From: Symsagittifera roscoffensis
Taxonomy: Eukaryota > Xenacoelomorpha > Acoela > Convolutidae
Direction of reading: 5' to 3'
DNA length: 64,000 bases
Assembly (NCBI RefSeq): GCF_963678635.1
Contig: NC_087071.1
Span: forward strand, 7,145,624 to 7,209,623
Part shown: piece after piece, positions 47,520-59,536 of the stretch
How positions within the stretch are numbered: the first letter of the stretch is position 1
How the letters are laid out: each line of letters starts with the position of its first letter
The notes under the pieces: generated by a model
What the model saw: only the letters and a program-made list of their open reading frames with translations
Told to the model about the DNA's origin: nothing
Databases searched by the model: none
Made by a program: the position numbers and the translations under genes

Positions 47520-48690
47520 CAAACGATCGTCGGACTGCGTTGAGTAATATAGCCTATTGATGCCATTTGAGTCGCAATGTGAACAACTTTTAGAAACTTT
47601 AAAAAAATCCAAGTGTCATAAAAACTTTTTGAACTTTTTCTTTTTTGTTATAATTTCCAACTAATGACATGAGAGTCCAGGCTTACAAAACTGTTTTAAG
47701 CTTATTTTTACCTGTTAGGACCTAGTTTTTTTCCATTGTCAGTTTTTACTCATTGCCACTGAGTTTTTTCTTTTCTTTTGAATCAATGTGTTCATCAATT
47801 TTAAAAACTTCTGCAGAGAAATTTATGAATTATGAAAACAAAAGTTTTTCTAATATATGCCAAATACGCCTAACTTCTACTTTTTGTTCGTAGAATTTTT
47901 ATATCAGCACGCACAAACAAAACAAGATTATTTGGAAAAAAGTGTAATTTCAGATTTATGCTCGGAACCTTCTGTGCTACTTGCAGAAACCGGTTTAGAA
48001 ATTCCTGATTTTAGTTTCATTCAATTGTCGGACTGCGTTGAGTTATGTTTGGGGATTGATGTGACTATGGAAGTATCGTAATGAAAAAAGTGCAGATTTG
48101 TGTCCGTAGGGTGGCCAATTCGTGGGTCAGAGAGACTACGTGCTTTCTTACTAACCGTTCGTACTCGTTAACAAACAATCGTTGGAATGCGTTGAGTAAT
48201 ATAGCCTATTGATGCCATTTGAGTCGCAATGTGAACAACTTTTAGAAACTTTAAAAAAATCCAAGTGTCGAAAAATTTTTTGAACTTTTTCTTTTTTGTT
48301 ATAGTTTCCAACTAATGACATGAGAGTCCAGGCTTACAAAACTGTTTTAAGCTTATTTTTACCTGTAAGGACCTAGTTTTTTTCCGTTGTCAGTTTTTAC
48401 TCATTGGCACTGAGTTTTTTCTTTTCTTTTGAATCAAAGTGTTCATCAATTTTAAAAACTTCTGCAGAGAAATTTATGAATTATGAAAACAAAAGTTTTT
48501 CTAATATATGCCAAATACGCCTAAATTCTACTTTTTGTTCGTAAAATTTTTATATCAGCACGCACCAACAAAACAACAGTATTTGGAAAAAAGTGTAATT
48601 TCAAGTTTAATCTCGGATCTTTCTGTGCTACTTGCAGAAACCGGTTTAGAAATTCCTGATTTTAGTTTCAATTCGAGCCAAAAAAACAAC
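47520..48690. repeat. Tandem duplication, about 653-bp period
   Basis: Copy 1 starts near 47526 (ACCACAAACGATCGT) and copy 2 near 48173 (AACAAACAATCGTTGG). The shared run includes GTTGAGTAATATAGCC and GAGTCCAGGCTTACAAAACTG. Matching plus-strand frames at 47857 and 48508 share YFLFV(E/K)FLYQHA and SVLLAETGLEIPDFSF, so a short coding-like segment was duplicated. Copy 2 is cut at its right end. The encoded peptide is not recognised. Confidence 0.8.
48088..48165. repeat. 80-bp dispersed repeat shared with 50343-50422
   Basis: GTGCAGATTTGTGTCCGTA(G/C)GGTGGCCAATTCGT and GTCAGAGAGACTACGTGCTTTCTTA occur in both places. The second copy lies within the LTR-relic-associated segment, so this is probably a piece of the same retroelement family. 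Confidence 0.7.
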
Positions 48691-50074
48691 GTGCGAGTAG
48701 GCATATTTAAAAGAAATATAAGCCAAAAAACTTATATTTTACGTCTGTAAAATAAATTTCGCTGTTTTACAGAAACTTGACACATATTAAAAAAAAAACT
48801 AGCTGTTTGTAGGTTTTATCAGATATGGTCGGAACATACTGTGCTACTTCCTGAGTAACCGGCAATCCTTGTTTTGAAACTGTCTTCCATTTTTTTCTGA
48901 TTTTTTCTAATTGGGTTGTCATCCCAATCCTCAAATCACATATTTACTCGATCATTACTACATCAATGTCTGCTAATTTTATCACCGCATTTCCCGCCAA
49001 ACCCCATTGAAAGTAAGTATGACAGTAAAAGTTGGATTATCTTTTGGAATGGGAGAGCTAAATTGTGGGAAAAGGTAAAAGGGAAAAGTGTAGACGGATG
49101 GGGTGTTAGAAGGGGCTGTTCAACTTAGGTAATAAAAGGAGAAGATTAATGTTGAAAAATATCAAGAGAATGTTTTAAACAATAAGCGAAGTTTCAGAAA
49201 ACGAGTAGGCTGTGATTAAAGCAAAAAATGCAGCAATATTTGCAAAAAATTTGGTACTGGTAATAAAAGTTTACACAAAATGCAGGTAAGCATGATAAAG
49301 ACATGAGAATTGAAAACTCTTCGTTGTTGTTTTTAAGGCTGGATCTTGGTCACGTTTTTTTTCTTTTCGCAGAAGACATGACGTAAACTTATGAATTGCT
49401 TATGATTTGACCAATTATGACTATAAATAAAATCAACGAGACTTACACGTCAACTTGCGTATAATCATGTATTAAATATATTTTACCAAAAGTGTTCAAA
49501 AATGAAAGAGTTTGCATGAATGAATTCGAAGCTTGTGTTTGCGTCGGTACGCTAAATTGTATGTTATATCTGAGAATTTACCAAAACAAAATCAATTCAA
49601 AACCAACAAGAAACAATGTTGTCTTGCTTACTGTGTGCTTTCATCAATTTGATCACAGTTAAATCCGACTAGCTGAAATCTAAAGTTTGCGAAATTACAA
49701 CAAATACATCAAAATCTTTGTTACGAAATTGTCGTTTCATAGATTTCAATCTCAATCTATCTATGTGAGTATTTAGTTTTTTGTTGTTTCTTTTAGTTCG
49801 ACTAATAATTTTTAAATAAAAGCTGGACAAACCTGTAATTTCAAAGTCAACTTTTCTATTTGTATCTAAATTTTTTAAGAGATTTGTCCATAGCTGTTAA
49901 ATTACTGACATGTTGCTGAACAGCTGTTCTAAGGCTCTCAGAGATTTTTCTGAAGAAATATAATTATCTGTTGGTACTTGCCCGTTTTGTGCCGCAATTT
50001 TAGATCGAGGCAGTGATCGAACCAATGTGAAACTTGCTGAAATCAGTCCATCATTCATATTAAAATTAAGTCAT
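48691..50074. other. AT-rich stretch, nothing recognised
   Basis: No supported ORF. Small frames such as 48916-49128 lack domain signal. Confidence 0.5.
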
Positions 50075-50185
50075 AGAGTGGACTTTTCATAGAGTAATTA
50101 GCTTACACCGTCTGTTCGTGACGCTTTCTATTTTCGGTTTTAAATTGAATACTTGGTTTATACTGGTTCCAATCATCCGGGGTTT
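50075..50185 (-). mobile_element. Relic LTR related to the large element
   Basis: CATAGAGTAATT, ACACCGTCTG(T)TCGTGACGCT and ATTTTCGG align with the right LTR (25665-25730). After an internal loss the segment ends ACTGGTTCCA, the LTR terminus, followed by ATCATCCGGGGTTT, the same flanking string found inside the large element next to its 3' LTR. Orientation is the same. It shows a second, older insertion of this family. Confidence 0.65.
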
Positions 50186-50730
50186 AGTGTGTGTTATATT
50201 TCGAAGTTTTTCTTATGAGGGATGGATGTAGTGTCTTCTGAGTTCTTTGGAAAGTTGGCAGAGAGTGTAGTTGTTGACTATGCCTACAAAATAAAAAATC
50301 GGTTTGGGTTTTGTAGTGACTTTGGAAATAACGTATTGAAAAAGTGCAGATTTGTGTCCGTACGGTGGCCAATTCGTAAGTCAGAGAGACTACGTGCTTT
50401 CTTAATAGCCCTTCCTACTCGCTAAAGTAGCGAGATGAAATGTTGATTTTAAAAAGTGGGACAGCCAAGTGACAAGGATTGTTATGTTTCAGTTTGAAGT
50501 CGATCTGGCCGTTGATCGGTTTCAAAAAATACATTTGCTGCAGTGTCAGCTACATACTTAAAATCCAATGAGGGCTGTGAGTAGTGGATGCTGGATGGAG
50601 GTTAAGTGGGGGGCATGGCGAACTTCTTTTATTAAAAAATGTTATAGTTTTCCGGTCCGGCATGCAATGTATTAACATTGGTTATAGAGTCTACAAGAAA
50701 ATAAATTGGGTAAAAGACTTAAAATGGTTC
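50186..50730. other. G/T-skewed segment, probably internal retroelement sequence
   Basis: It keeps the G/T-rich plus-strand skew typical of the large element and holds the second copy of the 80-bp repeat. GGGATGGATGTAGTG resembles AGGATGGATGATGAA at the same distance from the 3' LTR of the large element (near 3670). No ORF recognised. Confidence 0.4.
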
Positions 50731-51127
50731 CATGGTTTGTGTGATGTTGACAGAATGGTAAGAAAAATTGCTTTTTTTGGTTTTATCGCAGTAATTTCGC
50801 AGTAATATTGGGGTGCGTTGTTTGGTTGGTGAGTATAATTAGTTTATTACGTGTAGATTGTGGAAAAAAGTATCATATTATGTTTTTGGATCATAGTGAG
50901 TCAAGTGTAAAAGTTTTTACGGCAACATAAGAAAAAATAAAATTGAAGTAACAAAATACTGTACCGTACATGATTTAATTACATGGCGTCACTTCTTTTT
51001 TTTATTACTTTGCATCATTTCTTTTAAGTTCAATGGTTTTGTATGTATTTCATAATCTTGAACTTGTCTCATTGAATAAAAAACTAAGTCCATTTTTTGT
51101 CTGCTCATATGTAGCAACCATATGATT
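50731..51127. other. Spacer of array unit 1
   Basis: Sequence 3' of the polymerase pseudogene, including TCGCAGTAATTTCGCAGTAATAT, a short direct repeat. No ORF of note. Confidence 0.5.
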
Positions 51128-54100
51128 TACAGTTCTGAATCCTCATTTGACGTCTCCAAGCCTTCTAGAAGCCATTTGCTTAATCCTGTGCTGCTTAAAT
51201 TTTCCGACTTGTTGTCAGAGCAGCAAAAACTTTTGCTTCACAAACATAGCATTTCCGTTCATCTAAATTCCTCTTTGAAAAAACCCGGCTCCCGTTTATT
51301 ATGCTTTTTATGGATACTGCAACACGTTCGAGGGAAGAAACTAGATTTTGCATCTGTCTTGAAAGAATCTCTTTAGTCATTTTCACTCATTTTTCCTAAG
51401 CAATTTTCTTATCAGGCTGGATACAGTCATATAAGTTTTTTAAAGTGAGTCTGTGTCCATCTCCAACTCTACAATTTTGTTAACATCGCAGAACTTGTAG
51501 TACAGCTCCAACGTTCTCAGTTTTGCATACTGAAGTATGAAAAAGTCAATAAAGGATGCGTTTTCGGTGCTCAATAGTTGATTTCAGCAACTCCACCTAA
51601 AACAAATTTTTTTTCAACTGTTTTCATTCTTTCAAACAGTGGTTCTTTGATTAGCATATGGTTTCTTTATCATTGAGATTTTTCGTGATTGTATGCTCGG
51701 AACTATAAATAATTTGATATCCATGGGAAGAATTATCCAAAAAATGTTTTGTTTCTGCTGAAGTTCCCGATAGATTGTTTTCATCTCCTTCTCTTCTAGC
51801 ATCGACCACTGAATGAACGAAATTGTTTTAACAGTTTTGAAGAAACAGTGAACAAAACGGTAAATTTTGGTCAGCTACAAGCCAAGTTCCGAACAAAAAT
51901 TGAACAGAGGAGTTAGAACAGTTCCAATTTCTAGCTTATTACTAGAAATCAGCATTCTCTTAGGATGTTTTATCATTTCGTAATTGATTGTATAGTTTTC
52001 ATATAGTCCGTGAAACCCGATCGTTTCTTCCAACTTCAGTTTTTTTGAAAATTAGAGGAATATTGGCAAATTTTGATTTTATTTCATCTTGAACAATTGA
52101 ATCGCACTGAACGTAGCCGAAACGAGATCCTCTTTTGTTTTTTTCTAAGCTAACATGGAGTCTATAGAAAAAAATTTTATGTAGGGAAAGTGGGCTGTGA
52201 CAAAAATTTTGATCTTGTCATCGGTTTTGAGGTTTTCCCGCAACTGGCACTCCCACATTTCTTCAACTTTTATCCTTTCTCTTTTAAGTATTCCCTTCTC
52301 ATCACATCTATCTCTCTCTTCTTATTCCCTCAATCATTATCCTGAACTGTTACGGATAGAAGAGTTTCTTGACAGGAACAGAAGTGGTAGTAACATCCCA
52401 TGTGAAAAAAACTCTCAATTTTACATTTTGTTCTTGTTTCCTTGTAAAAGATATGACCATATTCTCAAAGTTGCGAGATCGGATTTGTCTGGTTTATACT
52501 TCTGCATATCGTTTCAACCTCCCATCTCGTGGACAGTCCTGTTGGCATACCTTGACGAATTGGGAAACTTAAATCTGGCTTGCACCACTTCCAACGATCG
52601 ATTTACATAATTTTGATGAACTTTTGATCAATGTCCCACCATCTACAGCTTGTCGAGTGAACACATTGGAAGGTCCATCAGTCATGTCTTGTCGATTTTT
52701 CTCGCAAATCTTCATCTTTTTTGCAAAATGGATAAAAAATGTAATTTGTAGATTTGTGAAGACACATGTTTGCTAGATTCGGAAGAATACAACCAAGTTT
52801 CAACATATCTATCTCGTTGTTGTGATGTTAAAACTGAATCAATTTTTGCATTGCTTCCAGGGTTGGAACAACATCCTTGTTGTTTTACTACTGCAAAAAG
52901 ACTTTCAACACAGTCAATCCTTTTTTCTGCCGAGTACCTTGTAAGTAATTGTAACTATCCAAGCCAGATATGGGCACATATTTCATTTATGATTTTTTCA
53001 GTGCTTGTTGCTCATCAGGCCCTTCTTTTTCTCAGCTTCTCATAAACAATAAAATCTTTGTCAAGAGCATTTATGTTACTAACTGAAAAAGGCTTCATGC
53101 AGTGGTACAGTGGAAGAACAAGCAGGCCAGGGTTGTCAAACCACTCATAGGGGAAGAGCGCTTTCATTTGGCTAGATTTATAGGCTTTGAGAAATTGGTC
53201 TAGAGTCGTTGCTCCGTCCAGAAAATCAAACAAGGTTTGAGTAGTACTTGATCAAAACTGAATCGTACCTAATGCTGTTAAATCAAAAAACATGCAGAGT
53301 TTTTACATATTTCTCCAGATATTAATTCAAATCAATGAGTAGATCTTTCTGAATTCTCAAAAACTGACTAGATATTTTTGCTTTTTACGAGTCTTCAACG
53401 CATTCGTCTTTGTACTCAAATGGATTAAATGAAAGGTTTTTGTTCGATTATTTCAGCTGATCGAAGATGTTGTTTCATTAGATCATTGACAGCTACTTGA
53501 AAAACTTAATAATCAAGTTACTGAATATTAAGTTCCGCAGAACCTTCTTGTACAAAAACATGGGTTCATCAATCAGATTGGATGATATGGAAACCGTAAT
53601 TGGAAGATGATTTCCGATCCAGTTTGTAATTTTTGTTTCTTTTAGCTCATCCGTAGCAACACAAATTGACTCAAAATCTAAAATTGCTATATTATTGAAG
53701 AGTTTTTTCTTCAGAAACGAGAAGATTGAATCCTTCTAGTTTTTCAAACCAAGTCTCACGAAGCTCACACACGTCCTTTGGATAGATTTGCCTCACTCGA
53801 TCCTTGCATCTCAGAAGAGGTTTGTTGAGATATTTAGGTCTTCTGAAAAAAGTATCACCACTTTGACACCGGAAACTCTTGAAGAAGCTATCTATATCGT
53901 CTGTATGAAAGATATGCTTATCAGATCTCAACAGCTTAAGCAACTTAAGTTTTTGTCAAAATTACCAACAATTCATCGAGCTAAGTCTCCTACTTACTCA
54001 TATTCTTGTATATCAAAATCGTATATTTTTAAGTTTCTTTGCACAATTTCTTCGAAGAAGGGCATTTCTTCAACGGAAACCCCGCGATATTTTTTAGGAT

Positions 54101-54603
54101 CATAACAAGACTTTGTTATGAATCTGTAAAGTTTTGAGAAGTGTAAGAGTCGAGATCATTGTGCCTCTTCATTTACATGGCCAATGCGTCGAAAGACAAA
54201 ATTGTTCTTTGTTAGGTTCCTTGTCTTGTTACATAAAAACAGCTCACTTGCGTATGTCGTATAAAAGACTCTGGTAGGACATAGTCCAGGCATCCCATTG
54301 TGAAAAACTGCAAAAATCAAATTGAATCTTCAATTTGTATTTTGACGTTCCTGGGTAAATTGCTCCACAATATCAAATTTTTCTGCTTTCCCTTGAATTG
54401 TTACCAAGTCTACTTTTTTACACATCGTATGGGACCTTTCGAGGCAAAGTATTTTTTTCATGGGCGTAGAAATATCGATTTTTACTAGAATCAAAAATTC
54501 GAAGAACAAACTCCGGATCAATGTTGATTTTAGCAGCAGAATCGTGCCTGTTGAAGACTCCCTTCAGGTTCTTGTTGATCATTTTAGTATCTAACTTGGA
54601 CAT
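51128..54603 (-). pseudogene. Family B DNA polymerase, protein-primed type, copy 1
   Basis: From ATG 54603 (MSKLDTKM) toward lower coordinates: an N-terminal region, a motif typical of these polymerases before the exonuclease (YPKDVCELRETWFEKL, near 53740), the exonuclease DFESI (about 53665), FNSIRYD (about 53260), FPYEWFDNPG (about 53140), a degraded motif A (GASQI then stop, 52569-52592, catalytic Asp lost), motif B as NSSHGYQI (51712-51753, Tyr replaced by His), motif C MDTDSL intact (51443-51460), then the C-terminal region (RKCYVC). The span fits a full-length gene of about 1,150 codons. Pieces lie in different frames. The family replicates linear genomes of viruses, organellar plasmids and Polinton/Maverick elements; this copy is dead. 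Confidence 0.8.
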
Positions 54604-55325
54604 TTGGAAGTTAAAAAAGTTATATCTCCCGTTTTACATTTCTGTACCTATCTGTCTTCCCCTTCCTCCTCCACAATCGTGGGCAGGTCCGCTACAGTAT
54701 CGCTTGGCTTCCGTTACTTAGCTCTATGTTCCTCACTTCGATGTTGTTGGAGAGATTAGTAACTTGGGAACTCTGCTCACAAAAAAGACAAACCGTCGAC
54801 TGCTTGCAACTTGCTTGAGCAAGCTTCTTGGCAGTATGGTAGTTCATCTCCTCTTTGCTCGTTGTATGAAAATGGCAGTTCGTGCACTCCTGTTACTTTC
54901 GCTTTTAAAATCATGGTTTGTATGATGTTGAGAGAATGGTACGAAAAATGGCTTTTTTTTGGTTTTTTCGCAGTAATTTCGCAGTAATATCGGGGCGCGT
55001 TGTTTAGTTGGTGAGTATCATTAGTTGATTACGTGTAGATTGTGGAAAAAAAGGTATCATATTATGTTTTTGGATCATAGTGGGTCAATTGTAAAAGTTT
55101 TTACGGCAACATAAGAAAAATTAAAAATGAATTCACAAATTACTGTATCGTACATGAGTTAATTACATGGCGTCACTTCTTTTTTTATTACCTTGCATCA
55201 TTTCTTTTAAGTTCAATGATTTTGTATGTATTCCATCATCTTGACCTTGTCTCTTTGAATAAAAAACTAAGTTCCTTCTTTGTCTGCTCATTTGTAGCAA
55301 TCATATGATTTACAGTTCTAAATCC
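54604..55325. other. Spacer between polymerase copies 1 and 2
   Basis: Contains the 5' flank of copy 1 (conserved CCTTCCTCCTCCACAATCG block), the unit junction at 54911 and the 3' flank of copy 2. Plus-strand frames here are short and unrecognised. Confidence 0.5.
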
Positions 55326-58300
55326 TCATTTGACCGTCTCCAAGCCTTCTAGAAGCCGTTTGCTTAATCCTGTGCTGCTTAAATTTTTCCGACTTGTTGT
55401 CAGAGCAGCAAAAATTTTTGCTACACAAACATAGCATTTCCGTTCATCTAAATTCCTCTTTGAAAAGTCCCGGCTCCCGTTGATTATGCTTTTTATGGAT
55501 ACTGCAACACGTTCCAGGGAAGAAACTAGATTTTGCATCTGCCTTAAAAGAATCTCTTTAGTCATTTTCACTCGTTTTTCCCAAGCAATTTTCGTATCAG
55601 GTTAGATACAGTCAAATAAGTTTTTTAAAGTGAGTCTGTGTTCATCTCCAACTCTACAATTTTGTTATCATCACAGAACTTGTAGTACAGCTCCAATATT
55701 CTCAGTTTTGCATACTGAAGTATGAAAAAGTCAACAAGGATGGGTTTTCGGTGCTCAATAGTTGATTTCAGCAACTCCACCTAAAACAATTTTTTTTCAA
55801 CTGTTTTCATTCTTTCAAACAGTGGTTCCTTGATTAGCCTATGGTTTTTTTATCATTGAGATTTTTCGTGATTGTATGCTTGGAACAATACATGATCTGA
55901 TATATCCTGAAGAAATATCCAAAAAATGAGAAGAAATATCCAAAAAATGTTTTGTTTCTGCTAAAGCTCCCGATAAAGGGTTTTCATCTCCTTCTCTTCT
56001 AGCATCGACCACTGAATGAACGAAATTGTTTAAACAGTTTCGAAGAAACAGTGAACAAAACGGTAAATTTTGGTCAACTACAAGCCAAGTTCCGAACAAA
56101 AATTGAACAGAGGAGTTCGAACAGTTCCATTTTCTAGCTTATTACTAGATATCAGCATTCTCTTAGGATGTTTTATCATTTCGTAATTGATTGTATAGTT
56201 TTCATATAGTCCGTGAAACTCGATCGTTTCTTCCAACTTCAGTTTTTTTGAAAATTAGAGGAATATTGGCAAATTTTGATTTTAGTTCATCTTGAACAAT
56301 TAAATCGCACTGAACGTAGCCGAAACGAGATCCTATTTTGTTTTTTTCTAAGCTAACATAGAGTCTGTAGAAAGAAAGTTTATGTAGGGAAAGTGGGCTT
56401 TGACAAAATTTTTGATCTTGTCATCGGTTTTGAGGTTTTCCCATAACTGGCACTCCCACATTTCTTCAAATTTTATCCTTTCTCTTTTAAGTATTCCCTT
56501 CTCATATCATATACTCTCTCTTCTTATTACCTCAATCATTATCCTGATCTGTTACGGATAGAAGAGCTTATTGACTGGAACAGAAGTGGTAGTTACATCC
56601 CATATGAAGAAAACTCTTAATTTTGCATTTTGTTCTTGTTTCCTTGTAAAAGATATGACCATATTCTCAAAGTTGCGATATCGGTTTTGTCTGGTTTATA
56701 CTTCAGCATATCGTTTCAACCTCCCATCTCGTGGACAGTCCTGTTGGCAAACCTTGACTAATTGAGAAATTTAAATCTGGCTTGCACCACTTCCAACGAT
56801 CGATTTACATAATTTCGATGAATTTTTGATCAATGTCCCACCATCTACAGCTTGTCGAGTGAACACATTGGAAGGTCCACCAGTCATGTCTTGTCAATTT
56901 TTCTCGCAAATCTTCATCTTTTTTGCAAAATGGATTAAAAAGGTAATTTGTAGATTTGTGAAGACACATGTTTGCTATATTCGGAAGAATACAACCAAGT
57001 TTCGACATATCTATCTCGTTGTTGTGATGTTAAAACTGAATCAATTTTTGTATTGCTTCCAGGGTTGGAACAACATCCTTGTTGTTTTACTACTGCAAAA
57101 AGACTTTCAACACAGTCACTCCTTTTTTCTGCCGAGTACCTTGTAAGTAATTGAAACTATCCAAGCCAGATATGGGCACATATTTCATTTAGGATTCTTT
57201 CAGTGCTTGTTGCTCATCAGGCCCTTTTTTTTGCAGCTTCTCATAAACAATAAAATCTTTGTCAAGATGATTTATGTTACTAACTGAAAAAGGCTTCATG
57301 CAGTGGTACAGTGGAAGAACAAGCAGGCCAGGGTTGTCAAACCACTCATAGGGGAAGAGCGCTTTCATTTGGCTAGATTTATAGGCTTTGAGAAATTGGT
57401 CTAGAGTCGTTGCTCCGTCCAGAAAATCAAACAAGGTTTGAGTAGTACTTGATCAAAACTGAACCGTACCTACTGCTGTTAAATCAAAAAACATGCAGAG
57501 TTTTTACATATCTCTCCAGATATTAATTCAAATCAATGAGTAGATCTTTCTGAATTCTCAAAAACTGACTAGATATTTTTGCTTTTTCCGAGTCTTCAAC
57601 GCATTCGTCTTTGTACTCAAATGGATTACTTGAAAGATTTTTTTTTCGATTATTTCAGCTGATCGAAGATGTTGTTTCATTAGATCATTGACAGCTACTT
57701 GAAAAACTTAATAATCAAATTACTGAATATCAAGTTCCGCGGAACCTTCTTGTACAACAACATGGGTTCATCAATCAGATTGGATGACATGGAGACCGTA
57801 ATTGGAAGATGATTTCCGATCCACTTGTATTTTTTGTTTCTTTTAGCTCATCCGTAGCAACACAAATTGACTCAAAATCTAAAATTGCTAGATTATTGAA
57901 GAGTTTTTTCTTCAGAAACGAGAAGATTGAATCCTTCTAGTTTTTCAAACCAAGTCTCACGAAGCTCACATACTTCCTTTGGATAGATTTGCCTCACTCG
58001 ATCCTTGCATCTCAGAAGAGGTTTGTTGAGATAGTCAGGTTTTTTTGCAAAAAGTATCACCACTTTGACTCCGGAAACACTTGAAGAAGCTATCTGTATC
58101 GTTTGTATGAAAGATATGCTTATTAGATCTCAACAACTTAAGCAACTTAAGTTTTTGTCAAATTTACCAAAAATTCATCGAGTTAGCTATCTCATAAACT
58201 CACATTCTTGTTTATCGAAATGGTATATTTATAAGTTTATTTGCACAATTTCTTCAAAGAAGGGCATTTCTTCAACGGAAACCCCGCGATATTTTTTACG

Positions 58301-58816
58301 ATCATAACAAGACTTTGTTATGATTCTGTAAAATTTTGAGAAGTGTGAGAGTCGAGATCATTGTGCCGCTTCATGTACATGGCCAATGCATCGAAAGACA
58401 AAATTGGTCTTTGTTTGGTTCCTTGTCTTGTTAGATAAAAACAGCTCACATGCGTATGTCGTATTAAAGACTCTGGTAGGACATAGTCCAGGCATCCCAT
58501 TGGGATGTTTTTAGGAAAAACTGCAAATATCAAATTGAATCTTCAATTTGTATTTTGACGTTCCTGGGTACATTGCTACACAATATCAAATTTTTCTGCT
58601 TTCCCTTGAATTGTTACCAAGTCTGTTTTATTACACATCGAATGGGACCTTTCGAGGCAAAGTATTTTTTTCATGGGCGTAGAAATATCGATTTTTACTA
58701 GAATCAAAATTTCGAAGAACAAACTCGAGATCAATGTCGATTTTAGCAGCAGAATCGTGCCTGTTGAAGACTCCCTTTAGGTTCTCGTTGATCATTTTAG
58801 TATCTAACTTGGACAT
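55326..58816 (-). pseudogene. Family B DNA polymerase, protein-primed type, copy 2
   Basis: Same order as copy 1, starting at ATG 58816. The N-terminal frame 58533-58318 is open (NIPMGCLDYVLPESLI, ILSFDALAMYMKRHNDL). The 57434-57189 frame contains FLDGATTLDQFLKAYKSSQ and FPYEWFDNPG. The 57008-56805 frame contains LGCILPNIANMCLHKSTN. A frameshift at TRHD moves the reading to MTGGPSNVFTRQAV, and motif A is again GASQI plus stop (56771-56793). Motif B is scrambled by a small internal duplication (FLDISSHFLDISSGY). Motif C reads MNTDS (55631-55645), so its first catalytic Asp is Asn. The C-terminal frame 55571-55326 is the longest of the three. Confidence 0.8.
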
Positions 58817-59536
58817 TTGGAAGTTAAAAAAGTTATATCTCTCGTTTTACATTTCTGTACCTATCTGTCTTCCCCTTCCTCCTCCACAATCGTGGGCAGG
58901 TCCGCTACAGCATCGCTTGGCTTCCGTTACTTAGCTTCATGTTCCTTACTTCGATATTGTTGGAGAGATTAGTAACTTGGGAACTCTGCTCAAAAAAAAG
59001 ACAAACCGTCGACTGCTTGCAACTTGGTTGAGCAAGCTTCTTGGCAGTATGGTAGTTCATCTCCTCTTTGCTCGTTGTATGAAAATGGCAGTTCGTGCAC
59101 TCCTGTTACTTTCGCTTTTAAAATCATGGTTTGTAAGATGTTGAGAGAATGGTAAGAAAAATGGCTTTTTTTGGTTTTTTCGCAGTAATTTCGCAGTAAT
59201 ATCGGGGCGCGTTGTTTGGTTGGTGAGTATCATTAGTTGATTACGTGTAGATTGTGGAAAAAAGGTATCATATTATGTTTTTGGACCATTGTGGGTCAAT
59301 TGTAAAAGTTTTTACGGCAACATAAGAAAAATTAAAAATGAAGTCACAAAACACTGTACCGTACATGAGTTAATTACATGGCGTCACTTCTTTTTTTATT
59401 ACATTGCATCATTTCTTTTAAGTTCAATGGTTTTGTATGTATTCCATCATCTTCACCTTGTCTCTTTGAATAAAAAACTAAGTCCCTTCTTTGTCTGCTC
59501 ATATTTAGCAATCATATGATTTACAGTTCTAAATTC
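58817..59536. other. Spacer between polymerase copies 2 and 3
   Basis: Same content as the preceding spacer; unit junction at about 59124. Confidence 0.5.

Noticed and set aside
52197-52610. Plus-strand frame of 137 codons, repeated in units 2 and 3
   Set aside because: It is antisense to the polymerase palm region; the minus strand carries the recognisable motifs.
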